Below, in pieces: positions 44,612 to 56,193 of a stretch of DNA of 64,000 bases. The notes below the pieces were generated by a model. That model made no database searches and was not told the DNA's origin. It saw only the letters and a list, made by a program, of their open reading frames with translations. This DNA comes from Diatrype stigma (taxonomy: Eukaryota > Ascomycota > Sordariomycetes > Xylariales > Diatrypaceae): contig JAKJXP020000040.1 of the NCBI GenBank assembly GCA_022225965.2, forward strand, positions 186,001-250,000, written 5' to 3'. Both the position numbers and the translations under genes were made by a program. The stretch's first letter is position 1, and every line of letters begins with the position of its first letter.

Positions 44612-45117
44612 ATGTTCTGTCTACGGAGGTATGTTGTATTCGCCGGACTCTTCATTGGCCATGGCGACCGCTAACTGTCGTCTTTAGCTGGCTCCCCCTC
44701 CTTTTCATCCCGACCAATGCCTCGCCGGCCTTCATCTTCCTCTTCTTCGTCTGCACGTACTTCTTGAATCGGCCGTGTGTATACTGCTCAGTACTACTAC
44801 TTATTCTATTCGCCACGTCGTGTTATTGGTCAGATCAATGCTTCTTCGACTTCAGCAGTAACTGGTTTGAACCGCGACCTCCATTGCCAACAACGATTCC
44901 TATAGACACTTCAATATCGGAGGACGTCGCCAGTGGTTTCAATGCCACAGCAGTCGAGATGCTCAACACAACCGCCAATGCTTTGGCTGGTGTCGCAGCA
45001 GAAGAGTTGACAAGAAGAAAGGCAGAGTGGACGGGCATTGGTGTGGAATGGCTCAGAAGCCTCCTAGGTCGGAGAGAGTGGAGGATTGAGTGTATGGATT
45101 TATATATTCGTCTCTGA
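44612..45117 (+). CDS. Small two-helix membrane protein, unrecognised
   Basis: Two exons: 44612-44628 (17 nt) and 44688-45117. The 59-nt intron has a GTATGT donor, a CGCTAAC branch and a TTTAG acceptor. The protein is 148 aa and begins MFCLRSWLPLLFIPTNASPA. The N-terminal half is strongly hydrophobic with two membrane segments (about 5-32 and 36-62) and is Cys-rich (CVYC, SCYWSDQC). The second half is hydrophilic with two N-x-T sites (SGFNAT, MLNTT) and an amphipathic helix (AEELTRRKAEWTGIG). The acceptable splice signals and phase support a real gene. The first segment might act as a signal anchor. I do not recognise the family. Confidence 0.55.
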
Positions 45118-46311
45118 GTCGCTGGTCTTCATCATAGTAGACCCCGTTAATAGCAATCATGGTACACGCAGCCATAGTTGTTGACCAGTCTAGTTGGCAA
45201 CCCTGCCCAAGACCTTAGTGGTCAAATAGTACAAATATTCAGGTTATATAATATCTAATAGAGTGTTCATGACCTTTTGTGGTCAATGTGCCAAAGTCCA
45301 CATACTGTCTCTAAATACCACAGGCACAACTGCATAAGGCTGTTTTGATATTCATTGATGGTTTACAGATCTTTACAAGGTGACTATGGTATACCCACCT
45401 GAAAATTCAAAATCGCCCGGTTTAGACATTCTGAATGTTTTATAAGCTTTATAGTCCAACTCTCGTAGCAGACTTAGAATGGGGTATTGGGACATTCCGC
45501 GACGAGGGAGGGGGGGACGGGTGAAGGGTATGTAGCTGGAAATATCTCGTTAGAAATATCTCGTTTCGTTGGCGTTGAAATGTAACGACCGGCGGTAAGA
45601 GGCAAAGATCCTTGAGGCAGAAAAAGCCTTCTCAAATGCTTCCATAATCGGCGTCAAATGATTTCTCTAGAGCACAAGATAGAGGAAGACTCAACTGCAG
45701 CAAGATCCTGGAGTAAAACCCCGGAGAGCTTGCCTAAGCTCACCTACAATAAAATGTGCCCATAGTACAATTTTTGTTGAAGGAAGGAAGGAAAAAAGAG
45801 AAAAGACCCAAAATTTTGCGACGGCTCTTAAAGGCCCTGATTAGCCCATCCACTCCATGTCAAATTGGCCAATTCCCATTGGGGCTTGCATCGCTATGTC
45901 GTGTGGTCCGAGCTCTCTCTAAAAGCTTCCGACGTCTCTCCTCTCTACGGCTTAAGTAATGGGCAGCTGTCGTCGCTGGTCATGGCCAATCACATCTGAT
46001 GCAAATAATCGCTAGCGCCACAGCGGCAACCCGACTGCCCAAGGTCCCAGTGAGAGCGAATAGGTAGCAGCAGCCGGCAACCAGCAGCACTGGGACCTTC
46101 CTGAGGGACAACCGAATGCCCTGATCCTGATACCCAGGAAAGACGTCAACGTCAACACCCTGACACCCTGACACCCCGACACTTCGCCTCGATAAGAGCC
46201 TCCTCCAATTCCCCACGCCACAATATATTGCCATATTGTTCTGCACTGTCCTGCATCCCCTCTCCTTTCCTGTATATACCCCCTATACCCTAAATCCGTC
46301 AGGACGACACG
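45118..46311. other. Spacer, no gene seen
   Basis: 1.2 kb. A CCTGACACCCTGACACC tandem near 46158-46182 and a pyrimidine-rich leader with CTATACCC before the NUO78 start. No further exon. Confidence 0.5.
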
Positions 46312-48921
46312 ATGCTGCGACAATCACTGGCTCGTTCGGCTTGGCGGACGGGCAGACATGTCGCCAAATCTTCCAGAGCCTTTTCCGCGACAGCTCAACG
46401 ACCGGCCGAGGTGGAACTGACAGTCGGTTAGTGCTCCGCCCCATGATCTGATGCAGTGATATCATATCAATTGATCATGTTCGTTCTTGCTGGAATGCGC
46501 CTACTGACCAGACAATAGATGGCAAGAAGGTATCGATAGAAGGTATATATAAGCAGAACCCCAAGACCCGACCGCACGACGCAATATACTCGGCTAGCTT
46601 GGATACTGATTGGAGTTACAGCTGGATCTGCCTTGATTCAGGCATGCGAGAAGGCGGGAGTCACAGTTCCAAGGTCAGCCGCCAATATAATGCCAACTGA
46701 TCTACTATGGCTGTTTTGGAGCACATCGCTAACCCTTCCATAGATACTGCTATCATGAGTACGGCCGCTACCCTCGATCCGACGAACGTTGACGACCCTC
46801 TTGCTGACCAACCAAAAACAGAAAGCTAATGATTGCCGGTAACTGTCGTATGTGTCTCGTCGAGGTGGAGAGGGCTCCCAAGCCTGTGGCATCCTGCGCA
46901 TGGCCCGTACAACCCGGCATGGTCGTCAAAACCAACTCACCACTCACACATAAAGCTCGCGAGGGAGTCATGGAATTCCTGCTGGCGAATCATCCCTTGG
47001 ATTGCCCCATCTGCGACCAGGGTGGTGAATGTGATCTTCAAGACCAGTCTATGCGGTATGGCGCGGACAGAGGACGGTTCCACGAGCTGGGCGGCAAGCG
47101 TGGTGTGGAGGACAAGAATATCGGCCCCCTCATCAAGACCTCGATGAACCGATGCATTCACTGCACACGATGTATCCGATTTGCCAACGATGTTGCCGGT
47201 GCGCCCGAGATGGGCTCCTTCGGCCGAGGAAACGACATCCAGATCGGCACATACCTTGAACAGAACCTCGACTCGGAGATGTCTGGAAACGTCATCGACC
47301 TCTGCCCCGTCGGTGCTTTGACCTCGAAACCCTATGCTTTCCGAGCCCGTCCATGGGAGCTAAAGAAGACCGAAACGATTGATGTCCACGACGCTCTAGG
47401 TTCCGCTGTCCGGGTCGACTCCCGTGGTCTCGAGGTCATGCGTACCCTACCCCGCCTCAACGACGATATCAACGAGGAATGGATCAACGACAAGTCTCGC
47501 TTTGCCTGCGACGGCCTCAAAACCCAACGACTGACCATGCCCTTGGTACGGAGAGAAGGTAAATTCGAGCCAGCAAGCTGGGAGCAGGCTCTGACGGAGA
47601 TTGGTCACGCTTACCGACTGGTTAAGCCCACCGGCAATGAATTCAAGGTGATTGCTGGCGAGCTCACCGAGGTTGAATCTTTGGTAGCTATGAAGGATCT
47701 TGCCAACAAACTCGGCTCTGAAAACCTGGCTCTCGATATGCCCTCTGGAAACGGACCAATTCCCCATGGTGTGGACGTCAGATCGAACTATCTCTTCAAC
47801 TCTAAGATCTGGGCCGTCGAGGATGTTGATGTGCTACTTCTTGTCGGCACTAACCCTCGACATGAGGCAGCTGGTTTGAACGCCCGCATCCGAAAGCAGT
47901 GGCTGCGATCAGACCTGGAGATTGGTGTGGTTGGCGAGACGTGGAATTCCACGTTCGACTTTGAGCACCTGGGTACGGATCTCGCTGCTCTGAAGACGGC
48001 CCTTGCCGGACCCTTCGGCAAGAAGCTCCAGGCGGCTAAGAAGCCCATGATCGTCGTTGGCTCTGGTGTCACGGACCACCCTGATGCTAAGGCTTTCTAT
48101 GAGCATATTGGTACCTTCGTCGACAAGAACGCCGCGAACTTCCTTACACCCGAGCACAATGGCTTCAACATCCTACAGAGGGCAGCTTCTAGGGCTGGAG
48201 CTTTCGAAGTTGGCTTCGTGGTTCCTTCGCCCGAGGTCGCTCAGACCAAGCCCAAATTCGTCTGGCTTCTAGGTGCTGATGAGATCAATGAGGCCGATAT
48301 TCCCAAGGACGCATTCGTCGTTTACCAGGGCCACCACGGTGACCGTGGTGCCCAGATCGCTGATATCGTTCTGCCCGGCGCAGCCTACACGGAGAAGGCT
48401 GGCACTTACGTCAACACGGAAGGTCGCGCTCAAACCACACGTGCCGCGACATCATTACCCGGTGCCGCTCGGACCGACTGGAAGATCATTCGCGCCGTCA
48501 GTGAGTTCCTGGGCGCGCCTCTACCTTACGACGATGTTGCCATGCTACGTGATAGGCTGGTGGAAATTAGCCCAGCCCTCGGCTCCTACGATATTGTTGA
48601 GCCCACGTCCCTACCACAGCTAAGCAGGGTACAGTTGGTGGATCAGAATAAGGGGTCTAAGTCGACCGGTGAACCTCTGAAGAAGGTTGTCGATGACTTC
48701 TACTTCACAGATGTTATCTCAAGAAGGTAAGCTAAGCTCCCCAGCTACTAGTCAACCACCCTTCACTCAATATTGAATGTGCTACTAACGCTCGATTCGA
48801 CAGCTCGCCAACGATGGCACGGTGCTCAGCAGCGAAGAAGACGGGTAACCCAGAGACGAACTTTATGGCTCCTGGCATGACTGAAGATAGACCGATGGGA
48901 CAGGTTGCCTACGGTGTATAA
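46312..48921 (+). CDS. nuo78: NADH:ubiquinone oxidoreductase 78-kDa subunit (complex I, NDUFS1)
   Basis: Six exons: 46312-46426, 46519-46542 (24 nt), 46622-46673, 46744-46758 (15 nt), 46822-48726 and 48804-48921, giving 742 aa. The mitochondrial presequence (MLRQSLARSAWRTGRHVAKS) is followed by the N-terminal ferredoxin-like domain with RYCYHE and NCRMCLVEVE, the HPLDCPICDQGGECDLQDQS cluster motif and NRCIHCTRCIRFANDVAG, then the long molybdopterin-oxidoreductase-like domain. This subunit carries three iron-sulphur clusters (N1b, N4, N5) in the matrix arm of complex I and passes electrons from NADH toward ubiquinone. Length agrees with fungal orthologues. Donors of introns 1-4 are varied (GTTAGT, GTATAT, GTCAGC, GTACGG). 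The two micro-exons lie in the most conserved N-terminal part and are needed to keep the motifs intact. Confidence 0.95.
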
Positions 48922-49628
48922 ATGGGGATGGTTTATGGGTAGGCGTATGCTGTGATATGCCTAGGTTGGTGGAATATGCCAAAAAAGGAGAAATAAAGGC
49001 CTCGATAGATAGACTCAGGAGCCATGCGGCTGCCACCAAACTACCAGGCTAGATTTTTCTTTGTCGTCGTCGGGTTGCACGCGCATTTGTCTTGTACATA
49101 TAGCATGGAATTGAACACAGGGTAAAACGTACAAACAACCTTCGCAGTGTCGATTTGGTGCCTAAGGAGGGGGTTGTCAGACATTATCCGAGTATTTCCT
49201 ATGATAAACCAGCAGTGGTGATTAGGTGCAACAATGGCCAGATCTTGGGGGTTGTATATGCCAGTTGCTTAAACACGACTTCGATATCACCTGAGTAGCA
49301 GGGCAGTCAGTCCATGGCTCTACTCTTCAATTGGTGGCTCGAGGAATGGGTTCAGCAGGCATAATACTAGGTATGTCTTGAAGCAAAGAGGACATAGATA
49401 AAAGGACTTGTACACCGCTATCAAGCTCGAAGGGAGACAGACAGACAGACAGACTTAAGGTAGGCAAAAAGAAGCCAACCTAGTCACCAACCCAATGTCC
49501 CAACTTTCTGTCTGTCAGCCACTGCCGTAGCAACAACCGACATCCTACCTACCTACCTACCTACCTACCTACCTACAAGGCATGCAGGCAATATGTATTC
49601 GAATAAGCGGCCAGTCTCCTAACAATTC
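48922..49628. other. Spacer with CAGA and CTAC microsatellites
   Basis: 700 bp downstream of nuo78. Holds a GACA repeat at 49436-49454 and a CTAC/CCTA repeat at 49544-49576. No gene. Confidence 0.5.
49544..49576. repeat. CTAC tetranucleotide repeat
   Basis: About eight uninterrupted CTAC units, some 50 bp upstream of the tRNA-like element. It matches the TAGG/CCTA type found across the window. Confidence 0.75.
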
Positions 49629-49874
49629 AAGCCAGGTTGGTGCAGTGGTTTAGCACGTTGAAGATTCTGCCAAAGGCCAATTCACCAAAAGGTGAAGGCC
49701 TTGGGTTCGATTCCCTGTGGATGCTACTGATCTGTACACCGCAAAACCGGGTAATCTCTTCGCCCTGTGTGAAACAAACCATACCAAAAAACACACCACA
49801 GAAGGAAAGAGAAAAATGGCAAGAACCAGTAGAAAACCCAGGTTCGATTCCTGGACCAGGCAATATATTTTTTT
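49629..49874 (+). mobile_element. tRNA-like composite / SINE-like Pol III element
   Basis: Internal Pol III promoter pieces are visible: an A-box-like TGGTGCAGTGG (49638-49648), a B box GGTTCGATTCC (49704-49714), a second identical B box (49841-49851), and a T7 run (49868-49874) that would terminate Pol III. The first part has a D-arm-like hairpin (GTGC...GCAC) and a strong TTCACC-AAAA-GGTGAA hairpin like a long variable arm. The second has a perfect T arm (CCAGG/CCTGG), then ACCAGGC, which pairs 6 of 7 with GCCAGGT at 49631-49637, and a discriminator-like A. No normal tRNA folds from either part. It could be a tRNA-derived SINE, or a tRNA split by about 150 nt. Confidence 0.55.
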
Positions 49875-51528
49875 GGTCATGTGTTTTGGGTAGATCTTCC
49901 TTAATTGTATATGCAGGAGCTTGGTTGTTAGCTTTCCCCTGAACCCCTTTTATTTCGTCCACGCGTTTATAACGTCAAGGTTAGGTAAGGTTAGCGAGTA
50001 CACATATATCTTTTCTTAGCACAACTTATTACAAGAGAAGAACTCCCCCGAGGAGATATCCAGCCCTTACATGAGAAGGTAAATCCTACAGGCACCTGCC
50101 TACCCACCCACCTACGCATACAGCCTAACCCAAGGCAGGGTGTTAAACAGGTTCAAGTTATATATGTCTCTACCTAGATGCCCATGTAATATGGCGTGCT
50201 CACCTCCAAGCGGGTGCCGTACATATATAGGCAGGCAGGCAGGCAGGCAGGCAAAGTAAAATATTCCCCAGCATAAATCACAAGCTCCCAAGTTTTCAAA
50301 GAGACTCTTAAACCTTCTTCAGCTTGGGGCGGCTTCGCAAGTTGAAAATGGGGGAGGCGTCGCCTGGAGTCCGCTCGGTTATATTTTTTGTACTTCGTCT
50401 ACATCTATGTCGTACGTATCCAAACTAAACAAGTCCCCCGTAAGACTCCTGAAGGCTTGGAGGGGGAGAAGGGAGGGGGGTTTAGTCGAATGGTAGGAAT
50501 AGCTCTAGGGATAAAGATATATATACAGAGACCGGCATTGGGCGTCGTTATTGGCCTGCAGATCAAGCAAATAGCCCAACGCATCTCGCGAACCAGTATT
50601 ACGCGTGCGTGATACGAAAACCTCCACGACAACCCTGGACCAGCCATGTAAAGACATATACATAGTACAATCATTCGTGGGGGTGAGGTCATTCACAAGC
50701 GATAGCATCTGATAAGTCGGTACTTAGGTAGGTGAGGTAAACTTGGCAGTCAATTAAGTAGTACCACCAGCTCGGCACAGACACCTTCCGAGAACCCCCT
50801 TCTCCTCCATTATGACAGGAGAGCGGGCAGGCGGGCGCAAGGAAGGGCCGGCAGGCCTGTTCGTTCGTTCCCTCTACGAGAGTTACTACTACTCCCTCTT
50901 CTTTCTCTTTCTCTTCTCTACAATATGTATGCAAAAACCTGTTTATACCATTCCTACTTTCCTACAAACCTGACCACCGCTCTCTCCGAACAGTCAGTCC
51001 GTCCGTCCGCCCCGGACGGATGGACACGGACGAGAGCGAGCCCAAAAACCTGATGATGATGATGATGATGATGAAAATGCCATACACACACACAGCCCGT
51101 TGTATTGCATTGCATGTCCCACGCCGTTGTGTTTTCGTTGAAATCGTGCCCTCCCCCAAACCAAACCAAAACCCCTCCCAGTCCCGTTATCCAATAAAAG
51201 CTGTGCCAACCGATCTATCCGTCTTAAGTCCGGCGGCCAGTGTAGGTATAATACACAAAACAAAAAAAGAGCAGCCCCTCTCCCGTGGGGGAGGGGAGGG
51301 AAAATCGCAAATAACAGTTCTATCCCTGAACCCCAACCCAATAGTGACCAAGCCATGCGGGAAAAAATGATAATGATGATAGTAAAACAAACATAACAAG
51401 CAAACAAGAGATTGTACGCTAGGGGTAACCAAGCCAACGGGAAATCAAGAGGACGGAAGCAAACAAACGAAGCAAAAAGCCTCAACACAGCGGGAAGGGG
51501 AACCTTCTTAAAAGCCTTGTCTCCTGGC
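49875..51528. other. Spacer with simple repeats
   Basis: 1.65 kb. GGCA repeat at 50229-50252, TGA repeat at 51051-51074, and AT-rich sequence. Frames on both strands up to about 116 codons are repeat-driven and not supported. Confidence 0.5.
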
Positions 51529-52883
51529 TTAATCCCCGCTACTGCTGGTGGTATTGCTATTGCTGTTGTTGCCATTGCCATTGCCCTTCTTGATGTTGCT
51601 CCAGACGATGATGATCTGGATGCCGACGGCGGCGCCCATGAAGATGGAGGCGCCCAGGGTGATGAAGAAGACCTTGGCGTACAGGACGTACAGGCGCAGC
51701 CAGGAGGCGCGCGAGAAGGAGCGCCAGGCCTGGACCATGCCGATGGGCCGCTCGCCCTTCTCGCCGCCGGGCTCGCGCTGGCCCTGGAAGGTGCGGTCGA
51801 AGGGGACGACGGTGCGCTCGCCGGCGGGCAGCAGCGACGCCTGGACGCGGGTCAGCACGGCGTGGGCTGGGATGACGAGCAGCAGGGTGGGCAGCGCCCA
51901 GGCGGCGAACAGCGCGAGCAGCTTGAGGAAGTCGGTCAGGAAGCCGTCGAAGTACGGCACCTGGACCACGTCGTAGCCCGTCGGGTCCCACGTCTTGACG
52001 TGCAGCCAGCCGAGCAGGCACAGCGGCAGCTCCTGCGCGATGCCGACGGCGAGCCACATGGTGGCGGTCGGCAGGGCCGTCGCGCGGGCGGCGGTGGCGA
52101 AGCGCGGGAAGCGGCGGAAGAAGGGCTTCGGGCTCGGCGCCGAGATGGCCACGTGCACCCAGGCCGTGTAGAGCTGGACGACGGCCAGGGGCGCGACGGC
52201 GATGCCCAGGACCTTGGGCAGGTAGGGTATGCAGGTCATGACGAAAGTCAGGACCGCCACCGACAGGTTGAAGAACATGTGCGGCCGCAGGCCGCGGAGC
52301 AGCGACGGCCAGCCGCCGATCGAGTACAGCATGCGGTTCAGGAGGCGCAGGTCCGCGGTCACGGCGGGCGAGTATTCGAGCGACAGCAGGCTGCTGCCGC
52401 TGCCGCTTCCGCCGCCACCAGCCTCGTCGGCGAGGAGCGCCGCCTCGGGCTTCTCGCCCCCCTCATCTTCCTTGTCCCCGTCCCTGTCTTGCAGGGCTAT
52501 CCGCTCGTACGTCGGTGGAGCGTCGTCTTCGAGTATGGACAGGACCGGCCATAAACTATTTACACTGTAGGATAGCTGTTGGCGCGCCCATTGGTGTCAG
52601 CACGAGATCACAGAGTCATCAATGGGTGGTGGTGGTGGTGGTGGCAGTGGCTGAAGCCACCTACCCGGTAGATAGGCGTTGCACTTACGAATATTATAGG
52701 TGGAACAAAGACCAGACAGTTCAGGGCCGCGAGCGCAAGCCACCATATCAAGTCGTCGGGTAGGTTCTCGAACACCCTTTGTATCGTCGAGATGTCATCG
52801 GATTCCTCCGCACGCCTCGCGAGGCTCTCTATTGCGACGCTGGGTGCTCTCTCGAGTATGCTGGCGACCAAACTAGGGGGCAT
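51529..52883 (-). CDS. Unrecognised polytopic membrane protein
   Basis: Two exons: 52883-52689 and 52575-51529, giving 413 aa. The 113-nt intron (GTAAGT...CAACAG) joins in phase 0 and restores a hydrophobic helix across the junction (LVFVPPIIF then LSYSVNSLWPVL). The start is ATG at 52883. Residues 1-45 are soluble. About six membrane segments follow: one at about 45-75, two within 160-205, one at about 225-250, one at about 285-310 and one at about 375-400. An acidic Gly/Ser-rich loop lies at 85-130, and the tail is Gly/Asn/Ser-rich. The LRLYVLYAKVFFITLGASIF segment near the end looks conserved, but I recognise no transporter or enzyme motif. The intron contains a TGG repeat that would encode six histidines if retained. 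Confidence 0.7.
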
Positions 52884-55800
52884 TTTTCTTGTCTATATTT
52901 CTTTTCTATTTTTCTTTTTCTGTCTCTCTCTCTCTCCTCGGGACTTTGCCCCTTGGATGGTAAATTGTATTTATCGGAGGTGGTGGTGGCGACGAGTGTG
53001 TTAGAGGATAAACCTCCCGAGTCCCAATTCCCAATTCCCAATTAACATGCAGTCCCAGGATTCAGAAAGGTGGTAACGGGCGGCTTCCGAGTTGGGGCTA
53101 TGTGGGACCTTGGCAGGTCAACCAACGTCGGGTACGTTAGAAGATCCAAATATTAAAAGACCGTCGATATTCTTTTCGGTATGAGGTTGGAACAAACGAG
53201 TGAGAGGGAAAGAATGGAGAAAGAAGGCTCTAGGGGGTAGATAAGGAGGTTAGGTCGAAGTAATAGGTCGAAGTAGGAGGCAGGCGTGTATGTATGATGT
53301 ATAATGTATGTCAGAGTGGGCGAGTGGGCGAATGTAACTGTAGCTAGGTTGGTGGTGTAGGTGGTGTAGGTGGTGCAGGAGAGACACGGACGGAGATTAG
53401 GGAGAATGATAAGCTCGGTTGGGGGCCAGGCATGAGGGTGATTTTAGGAAGATGAGGGACGAAGGGCGAGCATCAGGGCATCAGGGCATCAGGGCATCAG
53501 CAGAGCATCGCCAAGTCCAGGAATTGGGAACGAACAACCTTGGAAGTTGGAACCGACTGACTGACGGACAGACTGACTACCAATTAGGGATGTATGTATG
53601 CCCGTAAGTGCGTCTGTATGTCCAGTATGTCTGTATGTATAGTCAATACGTCTGATTACTGCCGCCAAGATGGGCCGAGATGGGGCTGCCTTGCAGGTGG
53701 TAGATAAAACTACATATGCAGGTTGAAAGCTAATTATACCTAAAGAGCTCATCAGGTAGTATAAAGTCGCCCGTTGTCACGGTTGTTGGTCGATGGTTAT
53801 ATCCTTTAGTGCTCTTGTCGCCTTGGCAATCCCATCACCCAATTCTCTCGTTTCTTTCTCCCTTGCCTTGTTCGTTCTTTGTTGGCGCCGCCCCGTCGCC
53901 GTCAGTGCTGTCACCCCATATCGGAATGCACTGGCACTGGTTGGACAAGAATTGGTTGGACAAGAAAGGCCCAGCATGTGACAACAGGATTGCGTTCCTC
54001 GCTGCTTCGCCCAGATGCCAGATGCTAGATGCCTTTGATAGGTTGGTTGATTACTACTAAGTAACTTCCAAGGTTCGTACGAAGTATGACCACTGCAAGT
54101 TGCTGCATACAAAGTGACTGCATTCATGTACCCTACCTACATACACACCTGCCCTGGGTACCGACCTAGGTACCGACCTACCTAGAACTTCGTAGTTAGT
54201 CCCAATGGATGCGGAACCCCGTTTTCTTGCCGCCGCTGGTCCAGTCCAGTGCAGTGGTCTTGGTTGTGCCCTGCCCTGCGCCAATGCGCCCGCCCGCTTC
54301 CCGCCAGCCAGCCCTGGAGCCCACGTCAACGGCAGCGGCGCTCTCGAATGCGAATGCGATCGGGCACGGAACCCTATCAATGTTCCCGTCCCCGTCCCAG
54401 ATCGCACTTCCTGCTCAGCTGCAAGTTGAGTACCTAGGTATGTATGCATTCTGGCATTACGCATGTATCGTATCGCCGCGGCATGTATAACCAATTGATG
54501 TCCACGTATGACCAAGGCCAAGGTACCTACCTACCCAAGAGAATGTTAGCTCTGACCGGAGAACTCGAAAAAGCCCATATCCCATATCTAACTTTTATCT
54601 AAACTACATACCTACATACCTAAGCGAGTAGGTAATGAGTCGTCGTCGCCTATCATTTCATTCTATACCAGAAAAACGTTCGATGCTCATTTTCCATTTT
54701 CCACGAGGTGGTGGGTTCGCACTTGCTATTCCCCCAGCCTAGCCCTTCCATCGCGTCATTCTAAGACTTTCAATTTAATATTCGAACACACCGAAGAGGC
54801 TAGCAGCCGCTATACCTGGACGTTATACCCGAACACTATATTATGCCCGCATACATTATGTACATTATGTATTGGAAAGGGAGAGTCAAGGGTCTCCGAT
54901 TGGCCCACCAACCCAACTGAGATCTGGGGTTCTTTCACCTTTATCGTGTCCCCGTACTCGCTCACATACATAAATGCCCCCCCGGGCACAAAAGTGGCAC
55001 GGGAAGTGGGCGGGCAGGTATGTATCCTGGCCACCCCTGTCCCCTGTCCCCCTGTATGTACTTAGTTACTTCGCAGCGGCAGCACTCTTGCTACATAATC
55101 GCTGTGAATGGCGCTATACACTTTACGCGTGGCCTGGCGGCTCGTTCGGCATCTTTAGCGCCTCTGCCGTTTGGCGAGGCGCCGCCTGAAAAGCTGCTGC
55201 GCCATCGCCATACCACGCGCCAGATGCTCTTGGCTATTGATTGTTCTTTTTGCATCTGTTTCAAAAAAGAACGGGTTTGAACGAACGGCGTGTCTAAAAG
55301 ACCCGACGACGTCCTTTGGAAATGAAGATCCGGATGGGCAGGCACGTCGAGGTGGGTTCGGGCGCGCGAATTAGGTATCAAAGGAAACAGCACTAAACAT
55401 CCAAGCACTGAGCAGAGAAATGCGATCGCTTAGACCCCGATCAGCATCAGCGGTTGCAGGTTGCAGCTTTTGCTGCTACTGCTTGCTGTGTGGGCTTAAT
55501 CATCGACCGCATTTACGTCAGTGTCCCTCCCATGCATCCAGAGTCCAGACTACCGTCGGACGACCAGAACCACCATGGATGAATCATCCCCAGTTGCCCA
55601 CGAAGCGAAGCCCCCCCCTGCCATCTTCGTTTCATTGGGGTTGGCTCGTTCACCCACCTGAGCAAAACAGGGGTCCCGGCAACCGTTATCTGAAAAATCT
55701 TTCGCTGCTCTGCTCTGCTCTGCTGTGCGCTTTCCTTCCTTCGCTGCTTGGCCCGCTTGGCAGGATTGGGAGGGAGGGAGAATGAATTGAATCCCGTCTC

Positions 55801-56193
55801 AACGAGGCTGAGACGGCTGCGATACGTAATCTCGGCGCCGAAACGCTGTTTGTTGCATTGCTTAACAAGCAAGCCCTCGGTATATTAACTACCTAGGTAC
55901 CTAGGCAAGTGGTTAGGCTTACCGGTCTTTCGGGCAAACGTACGAGTTTGTATAGCCGGTCGGTCGCGGTGTTTTTCACTTCGTACTCGAGCCTCGTGTC
56001 GTATTCGTATACACCACTAGACTATGTGGCTAGACAGACACATGCCAACAACGTGTTACGACGTACGTAGTGACTATAGTAGGTATGCGTACGTATACGT
56101 AGGTAGCCGAAGTACGAGTAGCGATGCAGCCCATCCATCTTACTATGTAGGTATGTACGCCGGAGTTGCAATTGCGCCGGACGAGCGAGATTC
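52884..56193. other. Large spacer with repeats, no gene seen
   Basis: 3.3 kb, the longest gene-free stretch. It contains CATCAGGG octamers (53471-53500), GTATGTCT/GTATGTAT units near 53595-53640, and TAGG palindromes at 54156-54185 and 55890-55906. Frames up to about 154 codons have no motifs or splice structure and are not called. Confidence 0.45.
53471..53500. repeat. CATCAGGG octamer tandem repeat
   Basis: Three exact CATCAGGG copies followed by CATCAG, directly in tandem. No coding role is apparent. Confidence 0.75.

Noticed and set aside
51412..52554. Plus-strand frame (380 codons) opposite the polytopic membrane gene
   Set aside because: Asp/Gly/Glu-rich shadow; the minus strand has hydrophobic helices and a spliced start.
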